A stretch of DNA of 15,691 nt, from assembly GCA_045540655.1 (NCBI GenBank), contig JAZQHP010000040.1, forward strand, positions 1-15,691, given 5' to 3'. Under the pieces are notes generated by a model. That model was not told the origin of the DNA. It did not search any database and saw only the letters and a list, made by a program, of their open reading frames with translations. This DNA is from RGIG1959 sp045540655. Its GTDB lineage: Bacteria; Bacillota; Clostridia; Oscillospirales; Acutalibacteraceae. This document shows, in pieces, positions 1-6,981 of the stretch. Made by a program: the position numbers and the translations under genes. How positions within the stretch are numbered: position 1 is the first letter of the stretch; every line of letters starts with the position of its first letter.

Positions 1-21
1 CCGCTTTTGGGCCGGCAAGTA

Positions 22-45
22 CCCCCGGTTCCCCCCACCCCTCCC
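22..45 (-). other. Putative G-quadruplex motif
   Basis: The plus strand has four C runs (5, 6, 4 and 3 bases) separated by 4, 1 and 1 bases, so the minus strand carries four G runs that fit the usual G3+N1-7 quadruplex rule. It lies just beyond the terminator of the leucine-rich repeat gene, in the first 60 bases of the window, where I see no gene. That it folds is an inference from the pattern. Confidence 0.5.
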
Positions 46-54
46 ATACAGACA

Positions 55-88
55 AAACACGCCCCGTTGAGCCTTTGCTCAACGGGGC
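55..88 (-). terminator. Rho-independent terminator of the LRR protein gene
   Basis: A perfect 12-bp stem (positions 61-72 pairing with 77-88) closes a 4-base CTTT loop. Read on the minus strand it is followed by a GTGTTTTG stretch, giving a U-rich tail. It begins about 20 bases past the stop codon of the minus-strand gene. On the plus strand it is followed by AATTTGTTTT, so it may act in both directions. Confidence 0.85.
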
Positions 89-107
89 AATTTGTTTTAT
101 GCGATTA

Positions 108-1022
108 TCAGATGTTGTCTTCGGGCTTGCGCTTGCCGTACTTCGCTTCGCGCGCCGCCTTCGCTTCGGAGAATTCCTTCTTCATCGCCGCTTTCTTCGC
201 ACGGTTGACCAGCACGATCGCCACAATGATCGCGACCGCCAGCACAACAACACCCGCCACAATGAGGATCACGGTGCTGTACTGCTCCCAGAACGATTGA
301 TACTCCTGGAAGATGATCTCGTTATTCGTGGCATATTCCTCCGCCACAGAACCGCGCGACGCGGTGATGACCAGGCTGTCGCAACCCGTGAACGCACCCT
401 TGGAGATTTCCTCCACGGAATCGGGGATGACCACGTTGTTGAGCATACCGCAGGCAAAGAAGGTTTCCTTCTCGATCGACGTCACCGATTCGGGGATGAC
501 GATCGTCTTGAGCTTGGAACACATTTTGAACGCGCCGCGCTCAATGGTCGTCACAGTGTCGGGGATGACAACCTGCTCAAGCGCCGTGCAACCCGCAAAC
601 GCTTCGCGACCGATGGTGGTGACACCTTCGGGGATGACGATGATTTCGGGGACACAGCAATCCTTGAACGCGTTACGGCCGATCGCGACGACTTTGAAAT
701 CGTCCAGCGTGTCGGGGATCGCGATGCGCTCCGCCGTCAGCGCTTCCTGAGCGGCAGACTGCGCCGAGGAGGACGACGAGGATTCCTCGCCTTCTTCTTC
801 GCCTTCTTCGGTCTCGGCGTCGGGAGTCGCCGCATCCGTCGCGGCTTCGTCCATCTTTTCGCCGGTCTTCAGACCCGCATAGCCGGTGATCTCGATGGTA
901 TCCTCGTCCACCATGGTATATTCATAAGCACCGCTGGTCTTCGCACTGGCGGTCATCGCCATCATGGGAACCAGCATCAACATCATAGCCACGCAAACGG
1001 CCACCGAGATCCAACGCTTCAT
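108..1022 (-). CDS. BspA-type leucine-rich repeat surface protein with C-terminal membrane anchor
   Basis: The 304-residue product starts with a clear signal peptide (MKRW, a hydrophobic stretch rich in Met/Val, then a TASA-type cleavage site near residue 27). After an acidic, serine-rich segment (about residues 70-90) come five tandem leucine-rich repeats of the BspA/LRR_5 type at about residues 108-225, each carrying variants of VVIPDSV..I...AF.GC. One transmembrane helix follows at about residues 246-273, then a short Lys/Arg-rich tail that should be cytoplasmic. The LRR domain is therefore predicted to be displayed outside the membrane, a usual arrangement for adhesion or envelope-sensing proteins; no ligand can be inferred. 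The ATG is preceded by GGAGGAG at good spacing and by a consensus promoter, so it is probably a single-gene unit. Family call is strong, specific role unknown. Confidence 0.9.
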   Translation of the reverse strand: MKRWISVAVCVAMMLMLVPMMAMTASAKTSGAYEYTMVDEDTIEITGYAGLKTGEKMDEAATDAATPDAETEEGEEEGEESSSSSSAQSAAQEALTAERIAIPDTLDDFKVVAIGRNAFKDCCVPEIIVIPEGVTTIGREAFAGCTALEQVVIPDTVTTIERGAFKMCSKLKTIVIPESVTSIEKETFFACGMLNNVVIPDSVEEISKGAFTGCDSLVITASRGSVAEEYATNNEIIFQEYQSFWEQYSTVILIVAGVVVLAVAIIVAIVLVNRAKKAAMKKEFSEAKAAREAKYGKRKPEDNI

Positions 1023-1073
1023 GTTTACTCCTCCAATTTACACGCGCACTGCGGCGTATTGTACAGTAAATAT

Positions 1074-1102
1074 ATTATAGTATTCTGCCGTGCATTTGTC
1101 AA
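1074..1102 (-). promoter_or_regulatory. Consensus sigma-A promoter of the LRR protein gene
   Basis: On the minus strand the -35 TTGACA (1102-1097) and -10 TATAAT (1079-1074) are both perfect consensus hexamers with the ideal 17-base spacer. Transcription should start near 1067, giving a leader of about 45 bases to the ATG at 1022. This predicts strong, largely activator-independent transcription. Confidence 0.92.
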
Positions 1103-1135
1103 GGCGTTTTTGCGCGCATTTTCAAAGCGGCAACG

Positions 1136-1162
1136 CCCGCCGCCCCGAGAAGGGACGGCGGG
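1136..1162 (-). terminator. GC-rich hairpin after the EF-G-like gene, possible weak terminator
   Basis: An 11-bp stem with one G-U pair (1136-1146 with 1152-1162) and a 5-base loop lies about 25 bases past the stop of the minus-strand EF-G-like gene. No T-run follows on the minus strand (GTTGCCGCTTTG), so it may be a weak or factor-assisted terminator, or an RNA end stabiliser. The LRR gene promoter starts about 35 bases further on. Confidence 0.5.
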
Positions 1163-1187
1163 TGAGTGCATCATGTATAGCGGTTTG

Positions 1188-3254
1188 TCAGTCTTCGTCG
1201 GTCTTGTTCGCAGCAATCACTTTCTGCGCCACCGCCGCAGGCGCTTCTTCATAGCGCTCAAACGCGATGGTGAAATAGCCGCGACCCTGGGTCAGCGAAC
1301 GGAGCATGGTCGCATAATCCGCCGCTTCCGCCATCGGAACTTCCGCTTCGACACAGGTCAGACCGTCAGCGGCGGGCTCCATGCCCAGCACGCGACCGCG
1401 ACGCTTGGTCACATCGCCCATGATGTCGCCCGTGTAATCGGCGGGGACATACACCTTCAGGGCACCGATCGGCTCCAGCAACACCGGCGAGGCTTCGGGG
1501 ATACCCGCTTTGTAGGCGAGACCCGCCGCCGTCTTGAACGCCATCTCGGACGAGTCGACCGGGTGATACGAGCCGTCGACGAGGGTGGCTTTCAAGCCGA
1601 CCATCGGGAAGCCCGCAAGCACGCCCTTGAGCGCGCTGTCGCGGATGCCTTTTTCGACCGCGGGGAAGAAGTTCTTCGGCACCGAGCCGCCGAACACGCT
1701 TTCCTCGAACACGATCTCATCGCCCGCATGCGGCTCGAACACGATCCACACGTCACCGAACTGACCGTGACCGCCCGACTGCTTCTTGTGGCGACCCTGC
1801 ACCTTGACCTGCTTGCGGATGGTTTCACGATACGGCACCTTCGGGGTGTCATACCGCACCTCGACGCCGAACTTATTCTTGAGCTTGGACGCGACCACGT
1901 CGAGATGTTGCTCGCCGAGACCCGACAGCACCGATTCATGCGTTTCGGTGTTATGCTCGAACTTCAACGTGGGATCCTCTTCCATCAGGCGGGACAGCGA
2001 CGCGGCGATCTTTTCTTCCTCACCCTTCTTTGTCGGCCACACCGCCACCGACAGACACGGCGCATCGAACGCGACCGGCGGCAACACGACGGGACGAACG
2101 GGCGAGCACAGCGTATCGCCCGTGTTCGCGGAGGCGAGCTTCGCGACCGCGCCGATATCACCCGCAGGGACACACGCGGTTTCCGTCTGCTTCTTGCCGC
2201 AGACGGTGTACAGCTTGCCGAGGCGGTCAACCGTACCCGTGCGCATGTTGAGGAGCTGGGAATCGGGCGTGACCTTACCGCTGATCACCTTGAAATACAC
2301 CAGCTTGCCGACGAAGGGATCCACCACCGTCTTGAACACGATAGCGGCGGTCTGGGCATTCTCGTTGACCTCCAGCGCCACGTCATGACCGTCGGGATCC
2401 ACACCCGTCTCGCCTGCGACCGTTTCCGCCCAGGGCGCCAGCCACGTCAGACCGTTCATCAGCTGATCGATGCCTTCGAGTTGCTCGGCGGAGCCGCAGA
2501 AGATCGGGGCGATCTCGCCCTTACGCACGCCGCTCGCCAGACCGAGGATCAGCTCATCGGGCGTGAAGTCGATACCCGAGAAATACTTATCCATCAGCTC
2601 TTCGCTGGTTTCCGCCACCGCTTCGTACATCGCGGTACGCAGACCGTCCAGACGATGCTCCATGTCGGGGATGGGCACTTCGACCGCTTTGCCGTTCTCA
2701 TATTTATAGGCGCGGTACTCCAGCAGGTTGACGTAGCACTGCACCTTGTGGTTGACGACATACGGCACCACGATGGGGCAGACGGTCGGACCGAAGATGG
2801 TCTTGAGTTCTTCAAACACTTTATAGAAATCCGCGCTTTCGCGGTCAAGCTTGTTGACAAAGAACAGTTTGGCAATGCCCTTCTTGGTCGCCGCCTGATA
2901 GGCTTTTTCGGTGCCGACGGCGACGCCGCTCTTGCCCGAAATGACGATCAGCGCGCTACCCGCGGCACGCACACCTTCCGACACGCCGCCCGCAAAGTCA
3001 AACAAACCGGGGGTGTCGAGCAGGTTCATCTTGGTGTTTTTCCATTCGACAGGCACGACGGCGGTGGACACCGACGACTTGCGGCGGATTTCCTCCGCAT
3101 CAAAATCGCTGACCGTATTGCCGTCCGCGACACGTCCGAGACGGTCGGGATTCGCCGTCAGATAATACGCCGCTTCCACAAGGGAGGTTTTGCCCGCGCC
3201 CGCGTGACCCGCGACGACGATGTTACGAATATTTTTCGCTGTGTACTGTTTCAT
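1188..3254 (-). CDS. fusA2: Elongation factor G-like translational GTPase (EF-G2 type)
   Basis: The 688-residue product has the full EF-G layout: GTPase domain with G1 AGHAGAGKT (15-23), G3 DTPG (80-83), G4 NKLD (134-137) and a SAEQ-like G5, followed by domain II, the split alpha/beta domains III and V, and domain IV. The size matches EF-G (about 690-700 residues). Its G1 loop departs from the AHIDAGKT of canonical FusA, as in the EF-G-like paralogues (often called EF-G2) of Firmicutes and Actinobacteria. It also stands alone, not in the rpsL-rpsG-fusA-tufA operon. A role at the ribosome is expected but the precise step is unsettled for this subfamily. The chosen ATG has GAGAGGAGA 7 bases upstream; an in-frame GTG at 3290 has no such site and falls inside a hairpin. 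An alternative reading as the only EF-G of the genome cannot be excluded from this window. Confidence 0.9.
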   Translation of the reverse strand: MKQYTAKNIRNIVVAGHAGAGKTSLVEAAYYLTANPDRLGRVADGNTVSDFDAEEIRRKSSVSTAVVPVEWKNTKMNLLDTPGLFDFAGGVSEGVRAAGSALIVISGKSGVAVGTEKAYQAATKKGIAKLFFVNKLDRESADFYKVFEELKTIFGPTVCPIVVPYVVNHKVQCYVNLLEYRAYKYENGKAVEVPIPDMEHRLDGLRTAMYEAVAETSEELMDKYFSGIDFTPDELILGLASGVRKGEIAPIFCGSAEQLEGIDQLMNGLTWLAPWAETVAGETGVDPDGHDVALEVNENAQTAAIVFKTVVDPFVGKLVYFKVISGKVTPDSQLLNMRTGTVDRLGKLYTVCGKKQTETACVPAGDIGAVAKLASANTGDTLCSPVRPVVLPPVAFDAPCLSVAVWPTKKGEEEKIAASLSRLMEEDPTLKFEHNTETHESVLSGLGEQHLDVVASKLKNKFGVEVRYDTPKVPYRETIRKQVKVQGRHKKQSGGHGQFGDVWIVFEPHAGDEIVFEESVFGGSVPKNFFPAVEKGIRDSALKGVLAGFPMVGLKATLVDGSYHPVDSSEMAFKTAAGLAYKAGIPEASPVLLEPIGALKVYVPADYTGDIMGDVTKRRGRVLGMEPAADGLTCVEAEVPMAEAADYATMLRSLTQGRGYFTIAFERYEEAPAAVAQKVIAANKTDED

Positions 3255-3274
3255 GCAACAGTCTCCTCTCTTTG

Positions 3275-3297
3275 CTTTGCCGCTCTGCACGGCAAAG
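3275..3297 (-). promoter_or_regulatory. Leader hairpin just upstream of the EF-G-like gene RBS
   Basis: A perfect 8-bp stem (3275-3282 with 3290-3297) with a 7-base loop lies directly before the ribosome binding site in the predicted mRNA leader. There is no following T-run, so it is not a terminator. It could influence translation initiation or mRNA stability; that function is inferred. Confidence 0.5.
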
Positions 3298-3378
3298 ATT
3301 GTACCAAGACGACCGCCCTGTCGACATTTGGGGTAAATTTGTACAAAATCTTTCCCCGCGATAGGTCGCCTTTTGATA

Positions 3379-3407
3379 ATTATATACTATCATTTTCTAT
3401 TTTTCAA
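3379..3407 (-). promoter_or_regulatory. Promoter of the EF-G-like gene
   Basis: On the minus strand a TTGAAA -35 (3407-3402) and a perfect TATAAT -10 (3384-3379) are spaced by exactly 17 bases inside an AT-rich block. The predicted start near 3372 leaves a leader of about 118 bases before the ATG at 3254. The surrounding 3255-3569 gap holds this promoter, the leader hairpin, the upstream gene's terminator and an orphan Shine-Dalgarno-like sequence at 3460-3473; I see no gene in it. Confidence 0.88.
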
Positions 3408-3504
3408 CTGCTTTTTAAAAAATTTACAAATATTATAGAAGCAAGCGACAGAAAACGGCGTTGCATCACCTCCGAAACGGTGCGCGCGAGTCCCGCTCGG
3501 GCAT

Positions 3505-3544
3505 CAAAAAAGCCGCGGTCCCACCAAAAAACGGGATCGCGGCT
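3505..3544 (-). terminator. Rho-independent terminator of the rlmB / pseudo-ATPase unit
   Basis: A 12-bp stem with one G-U pair (3511-3522 with 3533-3544) and a 10-base loop is followed on the minus strand by six T residues. It lies 25 bases past the stop codon of the minus-strand membrane protein gene. A shorter T-run on the plus side makes it potentially bidirectional. Confidence 0.9.
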
Positions 3545-3569
3545 TTTCGCCTTGCTATACTATATAAGA

Positions 3570-5924
3570 TTATGTGCGGAAGAATTTCGGGATCGCCCAC
3601 GCCAGCACACCGTAGCCGAACACCAGCGCCAGCATCAGATAGACATGGGGGATCAGTCCCGTCACCGCCGTGACAAACACGCAAAACGCCAGCATCAGGA
3701 TCGACGGGATCAGCTGTGACCACACCGCTGCCTTGCCGCCGCGGCGAAGCCGACGGCATTGCACCGCGCCGAACAGCTTGGATTCCGCGCGACCGCCGCA
3801 CGCCAGCACGGCATCCACACGCTCGTCGTCGGGCTCGAGCGCCTTGCCGTAGGCGCGCCCTTGTCCCGCGGTCAGGATCTGCACCCCCTGCACGGGGATG
3901 CCCATCACGTCGGCGACGCGCGCCGCGGTGACGTTCGGGTCGCAGGTGCGGATGACCAGACGGGCATGCTCCTTATACAGAGCGCGCACCTGCGTGCGGA
4001 TGACGGGATGCGCCAGATAGCTCACCACAAACATGGCGGATAACTCGCCGCCCGTGCTCAGATACACGATGGTGCGATCGTCCTTGATGTAGCGGGATTC
4101 GTATTCCTTCGACGGCATGGCGATGCCGTGATTCTCCATCAGACGGCGGTTGCCGATCAATGTGCGGCGACCGCTCACCCAACCCGACACGCCCATATCC
4201 TGCTCATACGCCAGGCTGTCCACCTCGCCGAGGATATCGGTGCGTTGTTCGATCAGATGACGGAAAATGGGAGCAAGCGGTCCGCCCGCGGCAATCGCCA
4301 CGGCGGCGGCATCGGTGATCGCGTCGTCGATGCGCGTGCCCGCAAAGGTTTTGATACCGTGCAGCTTGACACAGCCTCTGGGAAACAGCTCCTGCGCCTC
4401 CACCACGACCACATCGGTGCGCTCACCGAACGTTTCGGCGGCATCCCAGCCCGCAATAAACACATTCTGGCGCAGAGCGCGTTTGCACGACCGCGTCATG
4501 GCGCGCTGACTGCCGAACAGCGCAAAGGACGGCAACGTCAACAGCGCCGCCACCGTAAAGACGATCGGCGCACGCATGGCATGCTCGGGGAACAGCAGAC
4601 CGTAGCCCGCGCCGCACAGCACACTCACACCCAGCGCGATCCACACATACCACCGCATCGCGCGGTCGGCAGGATCGTTGGCATAGGAATTCTGCAGGAA
4701 ATTCTCCAAAAACGAGGCGCGGCGGTAAAACAGCGTCGCCGGGAAGCCGTTTTCATCCACATTCTGCCCCATTTCGGTGGCAATCTTGGTGTCATCGAGA
4801 TAATGCGCGGCGAGCTTGCGATGCTTTTCGCCGCTGACAAAGTTGAAGTTGCGGCTGATGCGCATGATCTGCATCTGCCGACCGAGTGCGCCGCCCATCA
4901 CCGCGAGCGCCGCCACCGCCGACAGGAACAGCGCGCTTCCGGCGCTGACCGCAGGCAGGTAGAAGAACTGCGCGATCGTGTACAGCAGACCGATCACCCC
5001 GCACAGCGCAGGCGGTGTGTCGGCGTCGGGGTGCAGGGTCACCAGGCTTTTCAGTCCGTGGGCGACCAGGCGGTGATTGACAAAAATCACGCCGATGAGC
5101 ACCGCCGTGTGCACCGCGTTAATCAGCGCGGCAGGCACCGCCTGCAACCAGCCCCATTCATACATCAGCGTCAATGCCGTGAGCATCAGCACCATAATGC
5201 CGCTCGCGATCACACCCATGGCGCCCGTGCGGCGGCGATAATTCAGTTCACTGCGGATGGAATCCGCTTCCTCGTACTCATTGAAATCGACCAGCTCTTC
5301 GTCGCTGTCGTCGCGTTCGAGGACATCCTCCGCGTCGGTATCGTCCTCTTCGCCCGTCAGCTTGAGCGGCTCTTTGGTACCGTCGATGAGGCGGAACGCA
5401 TCCACCTTGCGGCGGCGACGGCGACGCACCTCATGCTCGAGCTCCTCATCCTCGGGGGATTTGGCAAAATCCTCCATGATCAGTTGCCCTTCCATGTTCG
5501 GATCGGTGCCGCGAAGCTCAAGGGTGTTGTCGGGATCCTCCGTCGATTCCACCGTCAGCACGCGCGTGCGGGTGCTGATGGAAACGGTGTTCTGCGACAC
5601 GGGCGGTTTGGCGGGCGCCGCGGGTTTGGGCGCGGGCGCGGGCGTGAGCGGAATCACGGGACGCGCCGTCGGCTTTGTCGCGGCGGGTGTGGGCTTCTCT
5701 TCCGGCTTTCCCGTCGGCATTGACGGTTTGGGCGCGGGCGCATCCGCCGCCTGCGGTGCCGCTTCGGGCTCCTCGGGACGCGCGGCAGGCACCGGCGGTT
5801 TTGCCGGCGTGGTCGCAAATTTTTCAGTGGCTCTCTGAGGCGGCTTGGGACGCTTTTCTTCCATACTGCGCTTGAGCTCCAGCTCCAGCAAAATGTCTTC
5901 CAACGAATAGGAGTTATCGTCCAT
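3570..5924 (-). CDS. Catalytically degenerate P1B-type ATPase homologue (pseudo-transporter) with long Pro/Ala-rich N-terminal extension
   Basis: The 784-residue product opens with a short amphipathic segment (SLEDILLELELKRS), a Pro/Ala/Lys-rich disordered stretch (about 25-115) and a charged region with a run of arginines near 167-172. The rest has P1B metal-ATPase topology: four predicted membrane helices (about 233-345), an 80-residue cytoplasmic loop, two helices (426-471), a large cytoplasmic domain, and two helices (about 734-778). The cytoplasmic part aligns by eye with P1B P- and N-domains: NVFIAGWDAAET, then VVVVEAQELF where the phosphorylated DKTGT should be (Asp to Glu), GNRRLMENHGI typical of the N-domain, TCDPN for TGDN, and CGGRAE for GDGxND. 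The membrane CPC metal motif reads LPS. It should not form a phosphoenzyme or pump by the normal cycle; a scaffold or sensor role is inference. The ATG at 5924 is chosen because a GGAAAGGGGGG stretch precedes it; an ATG at 5951 has a poor site. It lies 35 bases after rlmB and is probably co-transcribed with it. Confidence 0.85.
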   Translation of the reverse strand: MDDNSYSLEDILLELELKRSMEEKRPKPPQRATEKFATTPAKPPVPAARPEEPEAAPQAADAPAPKPSMPTGKPEEKPTPAATKPTARPVIPLTPAPAPKPAAPAKPPVSQNTVSISTRTRVLTVESTEDPDNTLELRGTDPNMEGQLIMEDFAKSPEDEELEHEVRRRRRRKVDAFRLIDGTKEPLKLTGEEDDTDAEDVLERDDSDEELVDFNEYEEADSIRSELNYRRRTGAMGVIASGIMVLMLTALTLMYEWGWLQAVPAALINAVHTAVLIGVIFVNHRLVAHGLKSLVTLHPDADTPPALCGVIGLLYTIAQFFYLPAVSAGSALFLSAVAALAVMGGALGRQMQIMRISRNFNFVSGEKHRKLAAHYLDDTKIATEMGQNVDENGFPATLFYRRASFLENFLQNSYANDPADRAMRWYVWIALGVSVLCGAGYGLLFPEHAMRAPIVFTVAALLTLPSFALFGSQRAMTRSCKRALRQNVFIAGWDAAETFGERTDVVVVEAQELFPRGCVKLHGIKTFAGTRIDDAITDAAAVAIAAGGPLAPIFRHLIEQRTDILGEVDSLAYEQDMGVSGWVSGRRTLIGNRRLMENHGIAMPSKEYESRYIKDDRTIVYLSTGGELSAMFVVSYLAHPVIRTQVRALYKEHARLVIRTCDPNVTAARVADVMGIPVQGVQILTAGQGRAYGKALEPDDERVDAVLACGGRAESKLFGAVQCRRLRRGGKAAVWSQLIPSILMLAFCVFVTAVTGLIPHVYLMLALVFGYGVLAWAIPKFFRT

Positions 5925-5959
5925 GTGGCATCCGCCCCCCTTTCCTTCCATTCTTTCGG

Positions 5960-6739
5960 TTACCCGTTGCGCGCCGCGATTCCCGATCGCTGACGCGCCG
6001 CTTCATACAACATCAGACTGCAGGCGACCGACGCGTTGAGTGAGTTGACCTGCCCTTTCATCGGCAGGCTCAGCACGAAGTCACATTGTTCCTTCACGAG
6101 ACGTCCGAGTCCGCGTCCTTCCGAGCCGACCACCAGCGCCACCGCACCTGTCAGATCGGTCGCACACCACGGCTCGCCGTCCATATCCATGCCGTACACC
6201 CACACACCGCGTTCCTTCAGCGTGCGCAGGGTGTCGGTGATGTTCGTCACACGGGCCACCGGCACGTATTCGATCGCCCCCGCCGATGCCTTATACACCG
6301 CCGAGGTCAGACCGACACTGCGGCGCTTCGGGATAATCACCCCGTGCGCACCCACCGCTTCCGCGGTGCGGACGATCGCGCCCAGATTGTGCGGATCCTC
6401 CAGCTCATCGCACACCACAAAAAACGGCGGCTCGTTTTTCGCCTTTGCGGCGACGAACAGCTCGTCGAGCGTCGCGAATTCCTTGCACGCCGCGATCGCC
6501 GCCACCCCCTGATGACGGTCGCCGCACATGGCATCGAGCTTGCGGGAATCCACGTCCTTGACGGGGATGCCGCGTTCACGCGCCAGAGAGATCAGCACCG
6601 CCACACTGCCCGTTGCGCCCTTGGCAACCAGCAGGCGGTCGATCTGCCGTCCGGAGCGTAGTGCCTCGGACACCGCGTTACGACCCGCGATCACATCGTC
6701 AAACGCAGGGGCTTCCCGCGTCGGTTTTTCCTTTGCCAT
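5960..6739 (-). CDS. rlmB: 23S rRNA (guanosine-2'-O)-methyltransferase RlmB (TrmH/SpoU family)
   Basis: The 259-residue product is a SPOUT-class RNA 2'-O-methyltransferase. An N-terminal substrate-binding domain (about 13-95, with the family signature GRNAVSEAL and an RHQGVAA stretch) precedes the knotted catalytic domain. Motif 1 is DPHNLGAIVRTAEAVGAHGV (115-134), motif 2 LVVGSEGRGL (about 202-211) and motif 3 LPMKGQVNSLNASVACSLML (225-244). The family methylates a guanosine in domain V of 23S rRNA (G2251 in E. coli) with SAM as donor; close relatives modify other rRNA sites, so the exact target is inferred. The ATG at 6739 is preferred; an in-frame TTG lies eight codons upstream and neither has a strong ribosome binding site. 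It is the first gene of a two-gene unit with the P-type ATPase-like gene. Confidence 0.9.
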   Translation of the reverse strand: MAKEKPTREAPAFDDVIAGRNAVSEALRSGRQIDRLLVAKGATGSVAVLISLARERGIPVKDVDSRKLDAMCGDRHQGVAAIAACKEFATLDELFVAAKAKNEPPFFVVCDELEDPHNLGAIVRTAEAVGAHGVIIPKRRSVGLTSAVYKASAGAIEYVPVARVTNITDTLRTLKERGVWVYGMDMDGEPWCATDLTGAVALVVGSEGRGLGRLVKEQCDFVLSLPMKGQVNSLNASVACSLMLYEAARQRSGIAARNG

Positions 6740-6802
6740 AGTTCGGTTTCTCGCTTTCCGCAACCGCGCCGTGCCCGATTGCTCCGTTTCATATATGTGC
6801 TT

Positions 6803-6811
6803 ATTCTACCA
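6803..6811 (-). promoter_or_regulatory. Extended -10 promoter candidate for rlmB
   Basis: On the minus strand TGGTAGAAT (6811-6803) provides an extended -10 element (TGn followed by a 5/6 match to TATAAT). The -35 region is a poor T-rich stretch, which extended -10 promoters tolerate. The expected start near 6796 would give a leader of about 57 bases. Confidence 0.55.
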
Positions 6812-6912
6812 CACTTTCGTATGAAAAAAAGGAGTGTTACAAAATTTTAACCCCTCCTTCGCGGTTTTCCGCTCAAAAGCGGGCGTTTCTTCCAAAAAGC
6901 CGCGGCGTGTTC

Positions 6913-6941
6913 TTGCATTATTCACAATTACGTGGTATACT
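6913..6941 (+). promoter_or_regulatory. Promoter of the LCP - apt operon
   Basis: TTGCAT (6913-6918) and TATACT (6936-6941) are separated by 17 bases, and TGG directly before the -10 adds an extended -10 element. The expected start near 6948 leaves a leader of about 34 bases to the ATG at 6982. It diverges from the rlmB promoter across roughly 100 bases that contain weak AT-rich and GC-rich inverted repeats but no gene. Confidence 0.85.
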
Positions 6942-6981
6942 ACTTTTTAATCGATATTATGGAAAGGCAGGTGGTCGATGC

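Noticed and set aside
3432..3437. A second TATAAT on the minus strand upstream of the EF-G-like gene
   Set aside because: No -35 hexamer at usable spacing and no extended -10; the pair at 3379-3407 is far better.
75..3719. A 1214-codon open frame on the plus strand
   Set aside because: It runs antisense through the LRR gene, the EF-G-like gene and their promoters. The product is Arg/His-rich with no domain; it is the shadow of GC-rich codon use.
4128..5723. A 531-codon plus-strand open frame
   Set aside because: Entirely antisense to the P1B-like gene, His/Arg-rich, no ribosome binding site or family match.
6894..6905. Repeated AAAAAGCCGC sequence (also near 3506-3517 and 12231-12243)
   Set aside because: Three short intergenic copies; one is an arm of a terminator and the others look like terminator-type composition, not a mobile repeat.
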